Assembly: GCA_035625725.1 (NCBI GenBank)
Contig: DASPPB010000085.1
Location: forward strand, 1 to 64,000
DNA from: GJ-E10 sp035625725
Lineage (GTDB): Bacteria; Pseudomonadota; Gammaproteobacteria; Burkholderiales; Burkholderiaceae_F
Length of the DNA stretch: 64,000 nt
Direction of reading: 5' to 3'
Below, in pieces: positions 1 through 7,804 of this stretch; positions within the stretch are counted from its first letter, which is position 1; every line of letters begins with the position of its first letter. The notes under the pieces were generated by a model, which was not told the DNA's origin, made no database searches, and saw only the letters and a list, made by a program, of their open reading frames with translations. Position numbers and translations under genes: made by a program.

Positions 1-257
1 GCCCGGATCCGTCCTGCCTGGTTTGTTCATTGCCCGCTGTTCCAAATGCCGCTCGCTGCCTCGCCTTTTCTCTGGTCCACAGTGCGCCGACGCCTCGGCC
101 GCGCAAACGCCGCCCGCGGAACCGGCCCCCGAGTACAGGGGCCCGCAGCACGCGAAGCGCCCCGGCCCCCTCTCCGGTCGAAGACCGAGGGGGTCCAGGG
201 ACCACAAATACACTAAGGATTATCACGAGTAATATCCCACCTTGCCGGAGAAAAGTC
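1..257. other. Non-coding left edge upstream of fnr
   Basis: No convincing gene is visible. Two overlapping plus-strand open frames are short, arginine/proline-rich and resemble no family. A -10-like TAATAT lies at 230-235 without a good -35 partner, so the fnr promoter is not firmly placed. The end of an upstream gene could lie just outside the window. Confidence 0.4.
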
Positions 258-271
258 TTGATCAGGGTCAA
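258..271. promoter_or_regulatory. FNR/ANR box upstream of fnr
   Basis: TTGATCAGGGTCAA fits the FNR/ANR consensus TTGAT-N4-ATCAA with one mismatch in the right half. It is centred about 76 bp before the fnr start codon. In E. coli fnr is autorepressed through such a site, so autoregulation is the simplest reading. A second possibility is activation of a promoter starting near 306, but no good -10 is seen at the matching position. Confidence 0.7.
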
Positions 272-340
272 GGGCAGTCCAGTCCGGCACGCCGAACTTC
301 TTGACCGCTCAGCCGCTTCGCGCCTTTACCTGAGAACGTT

Positions 341-1069
341 ATGAACTTGGCCAACCTTCGCGTCGCCTGTTCGAATTGCAATCTGCGGGAGCTGTGCCTT
401 CCGGTAGGGCTGTCGGCCGAAGAACTCGGTCGTGTCGAGCAGATCGTAGCCACGCGTCGCAGAATTCACCGTGGCGAGTCGCTGTTTCGTGCCGGCGATC
501 GCTTCGAATCGCTGTACGCGGTGCGCCTGGGATTTCTCAAGAGCACCCTGATGTCGAGCGACGGCCACGAGCAGGTCACGGGCTTTCACATGGCCGGCGA
601 ACTCGTCGGTCTGGACGGAATTTCCAACGACGCGCACACCTGCGACGTCACCGCTCTCGAAGACACCGAGGTGTGCGTGATTCCCTACGAACGGGTGGAG
701 GAATTCGCCACCACCTTGCCGGCGCTGCAAAACCACCTGCGCAAAGTGATGAGCCGGGAGATCGTGCGCGAGCACGGCGTGATGTTGCTGCTGGGCAGCA
801 TGCGCGCCGAAGAGCGGCTCGCAGCGTTCTTGCTCAATCTTTCGCAGCGCTTCGAGGCGCGAGGCTATTCGCGTTCCGAGTTTGTGCTGCGCATGACCCG
901 TGCCGAAATCGGAAGCTTTCTGGGTCTGAAGCTGGAAACGGTGAGCCGCGCGCTGTCGCACTTTGCTCAGGAGCACCTGATCGAGGTCGATCAAAAACAC
1001 GTGCGCATTCTCGACGCCGAGCGCCTGCGCGCGCTGCTGGGTTCGAGCGCGCCCAAGCCCGATCGCTGA
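341..1069 (+). CDS. fnr: FNR/ANR-type oxygen-sensing transcription regulator
   Basis: This 242-residue Crp/Fnr-family regulator should bind a [4Fe-4S] cluster when oxygen is low and then dimerise on TTGAT-N4-ATCAA sites. The expected cluster ligands are present: C10, C13 and C19 near the N-terminus and C101 in the sensor domain. The cyclic-nucleotide-binding-like fold covers about residues 25-135, followed by the long dimerisation helix. The helix-turn-helix lies around 187-206, with the recognition segment LETVSR (198-203) matching the E. coli FNR E-x-x-S-R pattern. Length is close to E. coli FNR (250). An FNR box lies upstream at 258-271. It stands alone, with the next gene on the opposite strand. 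A target candidate in this window is the universal stress protein gene at 14.1-14.5 kb. Confidence 0.93.
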   Translation: MNLANLRVACSNCNLRELCLPVGLSAEELGRVEQIVATRRRIHRGESLFRAGDRFESLYAVRLGFLKSTLMSSDGHEQVTGFHMAGELVGLDGISNDAHTCDVTALEDTEVCVIPYERVEEFATTLPALQNHLRKVMSREIVREHGVMLLLGSMRAEERLAAFLLNLSQRFEARGYSRSEFVLRMTRAEIGSFLGLKLETVSRALSHFAQEHLIEVDQKHVRILDAERLRALLGSSAPKPDR

Positions 1070-1105
1070 GCGCCCTTTGGCGCCGCGGCGACCGCCGCAG
1101 ATCTC

Positions 1106-1885
1106 TTAAGCGCGAACCCTCCGCGGGCCGCCGGGCTCGTCGGCCGGTCCGATTCGATCGATGCGGTCGGTGCAGATGGCGTCCACGCCCCAGCTCCAGA
1201 GCGTCCGGGCCCGGTGCGGATCGTTGACGGTGTAGCAAAGCAAACCGTATCCGCTCGAAGTGATTTGCTGCGCCAGCTCCGGCGTGAGCTTGCGATGGTC
1301 GCAGTGCAGCGAGGCGCACGAGAGCGCCTGCAGCGCCTCGCGCCAGTCGGCGGCAATCTGGGAAAACAGCAATCCGCGCGGCAGTTCGGGCGCCGCTCGC
1401 CGCGCCTCTTGCAAGGCGGCCCGGGAAAACGAGGACAGTAGCGGCAGGGCCCGCTCCGAGGCGCCGACCTCGGCGCAAAACCGCGCCGTGGTCTCGGCAA
1501 CGATCCGGCCGGTGCGCTCCTCGTGGCCGGGCACCGGCTTGATCTCCACATTGAGCCAGATTCCGTGCTCGTTGCAATGGCGCAGGGCCTGCAGCAGCGT
1601 GGGGATGCGCGCGCCGGCAAAGCGGGCATCAAACCAGCTGCCCGCGTCGAGCAAGGCGAGTTGCTCCAAGCGCATGTCGGCCACCGAGCCGTGGCCGTTG
1701 GTGGTCCGATCCACACTCGCATCGTGCAGCAGCACGGGCACGGCGTCGGCGCTCAGCACCGCGTCGATTTCGGCGGCGCGACAGCCGTAGCGCAGCCCGG
1801 CATCGAAGGCCGCCAGGGTGTTCTCCGGCGCCAAGGTTCCCCCGCCGCGGTGGGCCAGCAGGTGCGGGTACGGCCAGCAAGACAT
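1106..1885 (-). CDS. ugpQ: Glycerophosphodiester phosphodiesterase
   Basis: Cytoplasmic GDPD-family enzyme, expected to hydrolyse glycerophosphodiesters to glycerol-3-phosphate and an alcohol. The 259-residue protein begins almost directly with the family signature: H12-R13-G14, PENT around 20-23, E39 and D41 in AEIDAV, H54 in LLHD, and E114/K116 in NVEIKP. The late segment CYTVND near 217-222 is also typical. No signal peptide is seen, which fits the UgpQ rather than the GlpQ type. The ATG at 1885 is chosen because the conserved domain starts a few residues later; no strong ribosome binding site is seen. It lies 11 bp after the ketosynthase gene, so it is probably the last gene of the hydrolase-ACP-ketosynthase operon. 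That context hints at lipid head-group turnover, but this is inference. Confidence 0.88.
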   Translation of the reverse strand: MSCWPYPHLLAHRGGGTLAPENTLAAFDAGLRYGCRAAEIDAVLSADAVPVLLHDASVDRTTNGHGSVADMRLEQLALLDAGSWFDARFAGARIPTLLQALRHCNEHGIWLNVEIKPVPGHEERTGRIVAETTARFCAEVGASERALPLLSSFSRAALQEARRAAPELPRGLLFSQIAADWREALQALSCASLHCDHRKLTPELAQQITSSGYGLLCYTVNDPHRARTLWSWGVDAICTDRIDRIGPADEPGGPRRVRA

Positions 1886-1896
1886 CGGGGGCGGAT

Positions 1897-3138
1897 TCAG
1901 GCCGGGGCGCGCGAAGCGATGAGCACGGCGTTGCTGCCGCCAAAGGCAAAGGAATTGCTCATGACGTGCTCGAGCTGCAGACCGTGCCGCGCACGGTTGG
2001 CGACATAATCGAGGTCGCACTGCGGATCGGGTTTGTGCAGGTTGATCGTCGGTGGAGCGAAGCCCTCGCGCATCGCCAGCAAGCTGGCAATGAATTCCAC
2101 GGCGCCCGTGGCCCCCATCAGGTGCCCGTGCATCGATTTGGTCGAGGACACTGCCAGCGTCTTGGCGTGCTCCCCGAATATCTGCTTGATCGCCTGCGTC
2201 TCGATGATGTCGCCGGCAACCGTTGCGGTACCGTGCGCGTTCACGTAGCCGATCTGCGCCGCACGCAGACCCGCGTCGTCGAGCGCCGCCTGCATGGCCG
2301 CCGTCTGTCCCAGTGCATCGGGTTTGGTCATGTGCGTTGCATCGGTGCTCGTGCCATATCCACGCAGGCGCGCGTGAATCTTTGCGCCGCGGGCGCGCGC
2401 GTGCTCCTCTTCTTCGAGCAGCACGAAACCTGCACCTTCGGCCAGAACCAGGCCGGTACGGTCGGCCGCGAACGGCCGGCAGGCCGTCGCCGGATCGGCA
2501 GGATCCGGTATCGCCAGCGTCCGCAGCGCCTCCCAGGCCGCAATCGTGCCCAAGGTGAGCAAGGCTTCGGCTCCCCCCGCGATCGCCACGTCGGCGCGCC
2601 CGTGGCGCAGCGCAAGCAGCGCCTCGCCGATGGCGATGGCCGAGGAAGAGCACGCGGTGGAATACGTGATGCTGTGGCCATGGCAGCGGAAGTCGATGGC
2701 GATGTGTGCGGCCGCCGCATTATTCATGCCCTTGACCACCGTCAGCGGATTGATGCGCCCGCCGCCGCGCAGCAGCAGTTCCTCGTAGCCGTGCTGCAAT
2801 GTTTCGGCCCCGCCCAAGCCGGTGCCCACGCAAACGACTGCACGCTCCAGACACGCGGCGCCCGCAAGCCCCGCGTCGGCGACGGCTTCGTGCGCGGCGA
2901 TCAAGGCAAAGGCGCTGAAACGGTCGACTCCCGCCAGGCGGGCGCGCGGCAACGGCAACTGCTCGGGCAGCTCGACCACGCCGAAGGCGTTGTGCGCGAG
3001 CCGCTGCGAGAAATCGCTGCGCAACGCGCGGATCCCCGAGCGCCCGTTTTGCAGCGACACGAGAAACTCGCCAATGTTCGTCCCGATTGGGCTCACAACG
3101 CCCATGCCCGTCACACAGACGGTGCGCCCCTCAGGCAC
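1897..3138 (-). CDS. Stand-alone beta-ketoacyl-ACP synthase (KAS II type)
   Basis: A 413-residue condensing enzyme of the FabF/KAS II fold. The catalytic triad is intact: nucleophile C163 in TACSSS, H302 in NAHGTAT and H339 in KSMHGH, with K334. It should catalyse decarboxylative Claisen condensation of an acyl chain with malonyl-ACP. The start is a GTG at 3138. It is not in a fab cluster (no fabD, fabG or fabH nearby) but sits 94 bp after a private ACP gene and upstream of a glycerophosphodiesterase. That suggests a dedicated rather than housekeeping role, for example a special fatty acyl or short polyketide chain. The C-H-H triad argues against a chain-length-factor type. Whether it replaces or supplements housekeeping FabF cannot be told from this window. 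Confidence 0.85.
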   Translation of the reverse strand: MPEGRTVCVTGMGVVSPIGTNIGEFLVSLQNGRSGIRALRSDFSQRLAHNAFGVVELPEQLPLPRARLAGVDRFSAFALIAAHEAVADAGLAGAACLERAVVCVGTGLGGAETLQHGYEELLLRGGGRINPLTVVKGMNNAAAAHIAIDFRCHGHSITYSTACSSSAIAIGEALLALRHGRADVAIAGGAEALLTLGTIAAWEALRTLAIPDPADPATACRPFAADRTGLVLAEGAGFVLLEEEEHARARGAKIHARLRGYGTSTDATHMTKPDALGQTAAMQAALDDAGLRAAQIGYVNAHGTATVAGDIIETQAIKQIFGEHAKTLAVSSTKSMHGHLMGATGAVEFIASLLAMREGFAPPTINLHKPDPQCDLDYVANRARHGLQLEHVMSNSFAFGGSNAVLIASRAPA

Positions 3139-3232
3139 GGCCCGACCTCTGCCGCTGGCCGCACCGACCGGACACGCAAGCGTTGCTCCCCCGCCAGGGG
3201 GCTTGCAGCGAACGCCAAATCGCGTGCAAGTC

Positions 3233-3490
3233 CTACGCGGCCTGGGCTGGCTGCTGCCCGCGTACCGCGCGTTCGATTTCCGCGATGACGTCGGCGACCG
3301 TCACGAGCGGCGCGCGTGAATCGGCCATGCGGATGTTGAGCTTTTCTTCCACCGCGAACATGAACTCGATCATCGCCAGCGAATCGATTCCCAGACTGGC
3401 GATTTGCGTCTCGGGTGTGAGCTTGCTCAGATCGAGGCCGAAATGCTCGGCGATCAGTGATTGAATTTTTCCGGCCAGATCGGCACTCAT
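3233..3490 (-). CDS. Acyl carrier protein
   Basis: An 85-residue ACP-like protein. S37 within GIDSLA is the phosphopantetheine attachment site, preceded by an acidic helix and the typical start ADLAGKIQSLIAEHFGLD. It should carry acyl groups as thioesters for the neighbouring ketosynthase. The C-terminal half (from about residue 50) is less like housekeeping AcpP and carries a basic segment, so it is probably a specialised carrier. It starts with ATG 6 bp after the hydrolase stop codon, pointing to translational coupling. The 94 bp between this gene and the ketosynthase hold no other gene. Confidence 0.87.
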   Translation of the reverse strand: MSADLAGKIQSLIAEHFGLDLSKLTPETQIASLGIDSLAMIEFMFAVEEKLNIRMADSRAPLVTVADVIAEIERAVRGQQPAQAA

Positions 3491-3496
3491 CGTTCG

Positions 3497-4375
3497 TTAC
3501 GCCACTACAAAGAGCTTGGGTTTGACGCCCTCGCCGTGTTCATCGGAGCGAGCCGCGCCTGCGCCGGCCGGGCCGCGGAAAAACCCGATCGTTTCGTCGG
3601 CGACGGACTGCTTGTCATTGTCCAGCGTCAGTATATGGTAGCTGTTGTGGTACAGAATTGTACGCACTACGCTCGAGCGGATGTTGAGCGCGACGAAGCT
3701 GGCGCTGCTGGGGCTGGCCACGTCGTCTTCGATCGCATGCAGGATCAAGGTCGGCGCTCGCACCTGCGCAATGTCGCGGCGCACGGCGCGGATCAGTTGA
3801 TGCGCTTCGTGGATCCCCGACAGCGGCAGGTACGCGGCCCCGGCGGCCGTGGTTGCGCCGCCGGATTGCGGGCCGGTGGCCCACGCACGCAGCACCCACT
3901 GGCGCAGACGCTCGTTTTTCAGTCCGTAGGGGTGGCGCTCGGGCCAGGCGATCCGCCGACGCAGGGGCGTATGCCATCCCAGGGGCGCGAGGACCCGGTA
4001 CCACGGCATGCGCCAGCCATCGAAGGCCAGGGTCGTGGACACGAGCGCAAGACCCGCGACCTGCTGGGGCCGCTCGATGGCCAGGCGCAGCGCGAGCACG
4101 GCGCCCACGCACAGGCCCGAGACGTACACGCGCTCGTGCTCACGGCTCAGCGCATCGAGCTGCTCGGCGGCGAAGTCCACCCACTGGCGCCAGACCCCGG
4201 TATCAAACCGATGCTTGCGCCCGGCCATTCCGCAGCCGGGAATGCTCGGGTTGTGCGCGCGAAATCCCGCTTGCCGTGCGCAGCGCTCGAGGTACTGCAT
4301 TTCTAAGGGACTGCCCGACAGGCCATGCAGAAGAAGCACGGCGTCCTGCCGGGAACGGTTCGACGCCAGATGCAT
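3497..4375 (-). CDS. Alpha/beta hydrolase with cysteine nucleophile
   Basis: A 292-residue alpha/beta-hydrolase of the carboxylesterase/monoacylglycerol-lipase type. The oxyanion region is LLLHGLSGSPLEM (14-26). The nucleophile elbow reads SGLCVGA (86-92), so C89 stands where a serine is usual (G-x-C-x-G). The acid is D217 or D218 (AIEDDVASP) and the histidine is H247 (NSYHILTLD). Cysteine elbows are known from dienelactone hydrolases and from PhaC polyester synthases, which transfer acyl groups. The open frame extends upstream to 4582, but the ATG at 4375 is chosen because conserved sequence begins there and a GAGGA lies about 13 nt upstream. First gene of a tight cassette with an ACP and a ketosynthase. 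It may be a thioesterase or acyltransferase acting on the ACP-bound product; this role is inferred. Confidence 0.75.
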   Translation of the reverse strand: MHLASNRSRQDAVLLLHGLSGSPLEMQYLERCARQAGFRAHNPSIPGCGMAGRKHRFDTGVWRQWVDFAAEQLDALSREHERVYVSGLCVGAVLALRLAIERPQQVAGLALVSTTLAFDGWRMPWYRVLAPLGWHTPLRRRIAWPERHPYGLKNERLRQWVLRAWATGPQSGGATTAAGAAYLPLSGIHEAHQLIRAVRRDIAQVRAPTLILHAIEDDVASPSSASFVALNIRSSVVRTILYHNSYHILTLDNDKQSVADETIGFFRGPAGAGAARSDEHGEGVKPKLFVVA

Positions 4376-4671
4376 GGCCGGGAAGTTCCTCGGGACGGTC
4401 AAACGACAGGCGCCGGCACCGGCGCCCCATTGACAGACAATGACGAATTGTAATTTTACCTGTTTGTAGGGCGCCGAATGCACAATGAGTCGGCGGCTTG
4501 TCGTTCGGTTTAGCGCATTGCCGCCTCCGGCGCTGGACATTGCTTGTGCGCACCTAAGCCACAGGTCATAAAAGCCCGTCACCGGGGGTCCAAGCCGTCA
4601 ACACGGTTAAGATTTCCCAAGAAACCGGGGGTCGTGCAAGCGAGGCTTAACTGGAGCAAAGTGCGAAGGAA

Positions 4672-6297
4672 ATGGACGCCGCGCATTTTTCATGGCCCAA
4701 CCCCTATCCGAGCGTGCGCACGCCGGTTTTCGCACGCAACGTCGTGTCGACTTCCCATCCGCTTGCGGCGAGCGCCGGATTGCGCACGCTGGCTTGTGGC
4801 GGCAATGCAGTCGACGCCGCGGTTGCCAGCGCGGCCGTGATCGCCCTCACGGAACCGTGCTCCAACGGCCTGGGATCGGATCTGTTCGCCCTCGTCTGGG
4901 ACGAGGGCCGCCTGCACGGCCTCAACGCCAGCGGCACGGCTCCGATGGCCTGGACGCACGCGTATTTCGTTGCGCGCTACGGCGCGCAATGCGAGGCAAC
5001 ACGACCGATGCGCGGCTGGGACACCGTGACCGTCCCGGGGGCCGTGGCCGGGTGGGCCGAACTGCACCGTCGCTTCGGCCGCTTGGACTTCGATGAGGTT
5101 TTGGCGCCCGCGATCGCGTATGCGGAGCGCGGTTTTGCCGTGAGTTTGATCACGCAGCAAAAGTGGGAGCGCGGCGCGGCGCTTCTGGCCAGCGAGCCGG
5201 GATTCGCCGAGCACTTTCTGCCTTTTGGGCGCGCGCCCGCGGTGGGCGAACACGTCACGATACCGGGGGCCGCGCGCACGCTGCGAAGCATTGCACGCTC
5301 CCGCGGCGAGAGCTTCTACCGCGGAGAAGTGGCCGCAGCGATCGCGGAGTTTGCGCGCGCCACCGGGGGCGCGCTCACGCAGACGGATTTGGCTGCCTAC
5401 GCGCCCCAGTGGGTCGAGCCCATCGCGCTGGGTTTTCATGGATACGAACTGCACCAGATTCCGCCCAATGGGCAGGGGATCGCCGCCCTGATGTGTCTGG
5501 GCATCTTGCGGCACACGGCGCTCGCGTCCTATAGCGTCGACTCGGCCGACTGGTATCACGTCGTGATCGAGGCGATGAAGCTTGCATTCGCCGATGTCTA
5601 CGCACACGTGGCCGACCCCGGGGCGATGACGGTGCGCTGCGAGGACTTGCTCGACGATGGGTACCTGCGCGAGCGCGCGGCCCAAATCGACTCGCGGCGG
5701 GCGCGCCTCGCGACCCCGGGCACGGCACCGCGCGGCGGCACAATCTATCTCACCGCGGCCGATGAACGCGGCCAGATGGTGAGCCTGATTCAATCGAACT
5801 ATATGGGCTTTGGATCCGGCGTCGTCGTGCCCGGCTGGGGAATTTCGCTACAAAACCGGGGTCACGCCTTCAGTCTGATGCCGGCCCACCCGAACTGCGT
5901 TGCGCCCGGCAAGCGGCCGTTTCATACGATCATTCCCGGCTTTTTGACCAAGGCGGGACAGCCCCAAATGAGCTTCGGCGTGATGGGAGGAAACATGCAA
6001 CCGCAGGGGCAGGTACAGACCCTGTGCCGCATGCTCCTTGCGCACCAGCAGCCACAGGCCGCGTGTGACGCCCCGCGCTGGAAGTGGAATCAGGGCCTGG
6101 ACATTGAAGTGGAGCCGACGATGGATCCGGCGGCGCGCGCGGAGCTGGCCCGCCGTGGCCATCGGATCGTCACCGGGGAGGATTCGTACATGGACTTTGG
6201 CTCGGGTCAATTTGTCTGGCGCCTGGGCGATCCGTCGAGCGTCGGCTACCTCGCGGCCAGCGACAGCCGGCGCGACGGCCAGGCCTGCGGCTTCTGA
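4672..6297 (+). CDS. Gamma-glutamyltransferase family protein (cytosolic type)
   Basis: A 541-residue Ntn-hydrolase of the gamma-glutamyltransferase family. The N-terminal half carries conserved STSHPLA and GGNAVDAAVA segments (about 26-52). The predicted autocleavage and catalytic residue is T357 in RGGTIYL, which becomes the first residue of the small subunit, followed by QSNYMGFGSG. No signal peptide is visible, unlike periplasmic glutathione-cleaving Ggt, so it resembles the YwrD-like branch whose substrates are poorly defined. The family is known to cleave itself and transfer gamma-glutamyl groups. Substrate here is unknown. A purine run GAAGGA is almost in contact with the ATG. An ECF sigma-factor gene starts 16 bp after the stop codon, so co-transcription is possible. 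Confidence 0.85.
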   Translation: MDAAHFSWPNPYPSVRTPVFARNVVSTSHPLAASAGLRTLACGGNAVDAAVASAAVIALTEPCSNGLGSDLFALVWDEGRLHGLNASGTAPMAWTHAYFVARYGAQCEATRPMRGWDTVTVPGAVAGWAELHRRFGRLDFDEVLAPAIAYAERGFAVSLITQQKWERGAALLASEPGFAEHFLPFGRAPAVGEHVTIPGAARTLRSIARSRGESFYRGEVAAAIAEFARATGGALTQTDLAAYAPQWVEPIALGFHGYELHQIPPNGQGIAALMCLGILRHTALASYSVDSADWYHVVIEAMKLAFADVYAHVADPGAMTVRCEDLLDDGYLRERAAQIDSRRARLATPGTAPRGGTIYLTAADERGQMVSLIQSNYMGFGSGVVVPGWGISLQNRGHAFSLMPAHPNCVAPGKRPFHTIIPGFLTKAGQPQMSFGVMGGNMQPQGQVQTLCRMLLAHQQPQAACDAPRWKWNQGLDIEVEPTMDPAARAELARRGHRIVTGEDSYMDFGSGQFVWRLGDPSSVGYLAASDSRRDGQACGF

Positions 6298-6313
6298 GTA
6301 CGACGGGCCAGCG

Positions 6314-6904
6314 GTGCGTGCGCCCGAGCAGAGCAGTTCCGCGCAGACCATCGCCGATTTGCGCCCCATGCTGTTGCGCATCGCGCGGCTGCAACTGCGC
6401 AACGAGGCCTGGGCCGAGGACGCGGTCTCCGAGACCATCGTCGCCGCAATGGAGGGCATGTCGGCCTTCCGTGGTCGCTCGCAATTGCGCACCTGGGTCG
6501 TGGGAATCCTCAAACACAAAATCATCGATCAGATCCGGCGCCACAGCCGCGAGGTTGCGATCGAAGCGCAGCAGCAAGTTGACGAAGGTGAAGCGCTCGA
6601 CGAACTCTTTGACGCGAGCGGGCACCGCGCGAGCGCGCCCCACGACTGGGGCGATCCGGAATCGGCCTTGGCGCGCAGCGAGTTCTTCGCGGTGCTGCAG
6701 GCCTGCATCGACGAGCTGCCTGCACCACTGGGCCGCGTATTCTTGCTGCGCGAGTGGCTCGAGCTCGATACCATGCAAATCTGTAAGGAATTGCAAGTGA
6801 CATCGACTAATTGCTTTGTCATGCTCTACCGGGCACGGATGCGTCTGCGCGAGTGCCTGGAGGCTCGGTGGTTTGCGGCTCAAGGCGCCCGGCGAAATGA
6901 TTAA
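6314..6904 (+). CDS. ECF-type RNA polymerase sigma factor
   Basis: A 196-residue sigma-70 family protein of the extracytoplasmic-function group. Region 2 lies about residues 15-80 (RNEAWAEDAVSETIVAA, then the -10-binding helix with SQLRTWVVGILKHKIID). Region 4 lies about 130-185 (CIDELPAPLGRVFLLRE). A flexible acidic linker of about 50 residues joins them. The open frame extends upstream inside the preceding gene; the GTG at 6314 is chosen because it follows that gene's stop and gives the usual N-terminus, though no clear ribosome site is seen. The downstream zinc anti-sigma gene overlaps by 8 bp, the standard sigma/anti-sigma arrangement. It looks like the TIGR02943-type proteobacterial sigma factors (recalled, not searched). 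The inducing signal and target promoters are not visible here. Confidence 0.82.
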   Translation: MRAPEQSSSAQTIADLRPMLLRIARLQLRNEAWAEDAVSETIVAAMEGMSAFRGRSQLRTWVVGILKHKIIDQIRRHSREVAIEAQQQVDEGEALDELFDASGHRASAPHDWGDPESALARSEFFAVLQACIDELPAPLGRVFLLREWLELDTMQICKELQVTSTNCFVMLYRARMRLRECLEARWFAAQGARRND

Positions 6905-7079
6905 ATTGCGGATCAATTGTCGCGAGGCGCACGAACTGCTGTCGCGCCAGCACGACACCACGCTGGACTGGTCCGAGCGCCTGGCACTGCACCTGCACCT
7001 GCGGGTGTGCGACTGGTGCCGCACCGTGCAGCGCAATCTCGCGTTTTTGTCCCGCGCCGTACGGCGCCTGGACTATTGA
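6897..7079 (+). CDS. Small zinc-finger anti-sigma factor (zf-HC2 type)
   Basis: A 60-residue protein with C8 and the H34-x3-C38-x2-C41 arrangement of zinc-binding anti-sigma domains (ZAS/zf-HC2). It should hold the upstream sigma factor inactive, possibly releasing it on redox or metal stress. The ATG overlaps the sigma-factor stop by 8 bp (ATGATTAA), a strong argument for this start and for coupled translation. Unlike many anti-sigma factors it has no transmembrane helix or periplasmic domain, so it would act as a soluble cytoplasmic sensor. Confidence 0.8.
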   Translation: MIKLRINCREAHELLSRQHDTTLDWSERLALHLHLRVCDWCRTVQRNLAFLSRAVRRLDY

Positions 7080-7097
7080 GGCGGAGCGCGAACGCAC

Positions 7098-7796
7098 GTG
7101 CGCCTGGCGGTGATCGTGCCGATCGACACTCGGGCGCAGGGCATCGAGGAGAGCCTGCTTGCGCTGGCCGATCTGCGCCGCCGCGGCCATCAGGTCATTG
7201 TCGTCGACGCCGGAGATGGCCAAAGCGCGGTGGCGCGCGCACAAAATCTGGCCGACCGGGTTTTGGTCGCAGCCCAGAAGCTCTCGGTCCGGCTCAATGC
7301 CGCCAGCCGCCTGCCGGAGGCCGAAGGCGCGGATGCGCTCCTTTTCTTGCCGGAAGCGGTGCGCCTGCCTGCGCAGGCCGATCGCGCAATCGCGCGCGCG
7401 CTTTCCAACTCCACCAGTCCCTGGGGCTGCTTCGATGTGTCGTTTCGCAATCCCTCCCAGGGACCGAGCGCTGCGCTGGAGCTCGCCGCTGCGCTCGCAA
7501 ACTGGTGCTCCCGCCTCACCGGCATTTGCATGTGGGAGCAGGCGATCTTTGTATCGCGCTCGGCATTTTTCGCCCTCGAAGGCTTCGCGGTGTCCGAGGA
7601 GCGTGCCGATGTGGAGTTCTCGCGCCGCGCGCGCCAGCTCGGTGCGCCGATCGTCTTGCGCGAGCGCGCCCTTGTGGAGATGAAAGAGCGGGGGCTGCGC
7701 TCGATTCTGCGCGCGACGGTGCGCCGCGAGCGCAGGCGCCTGGCCGCTGCGCTGGGACTCGATCCGGAGGCACGTCGCCGCGCGCCGCTACAATGA
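7098..7796 (+). CDS. Family-2-like glycosyltransferase
   Basis: A 232-residue GT-A-fold protein resembling the short TIGR04283-type glycosyltransferases. It starts with the usual beta strand LAVIVPID and has VIVVDAGDGQS (about 33-43) in place of the classical DGGSxD nucleotide-binding loop, then a region similar to the acceptor-side WGCFDV... and ...ISRSAFFALEGF blocks. The start codon is GTG at 7098, 18 bp after the anti-sigma gene, so it is probably in the same operon. Donor and acceptor are unknown. The arginine-rich C-terminus (about 200-228) could contact membrane or nucleic acid, but this is speculative. Confidence 0.7.
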   Translation: MRLAVIVPIDTRAQGIEESLLALADLRRRGHQVIVVDAGDGQSAVARAQNLADRVLVAAQKLSVRLNAASRLPEAEGADALLFLPEAVRLPAQADRAIARALSNSTSPWGCFDVSFRNPSQGPSAALELAAALANWCSRLTGICMWEQAIFVSRSAFFALEGFAVSEERADVEFSRRARQLGAPIVLRERALVEMKERGLRSILRATVRRERRRLAAALGLDPEARRRAPLQ

Positions 7797-7804
7797 GGCC
7801 GATC

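Noticed and set aside
23..344. Two short plus-strand open frames at the left edge
   Set aside because: They overlap each other in different frames, are arginine/proline-rich and one runs into the fnr start.
4430..4456. TTGACA ... TAATTT as promoter for the gamma-glutamyltransferase gene
   Set aside because: The spacer is 15 bp and it is more than 200 bp from the start codon; too weak to call.
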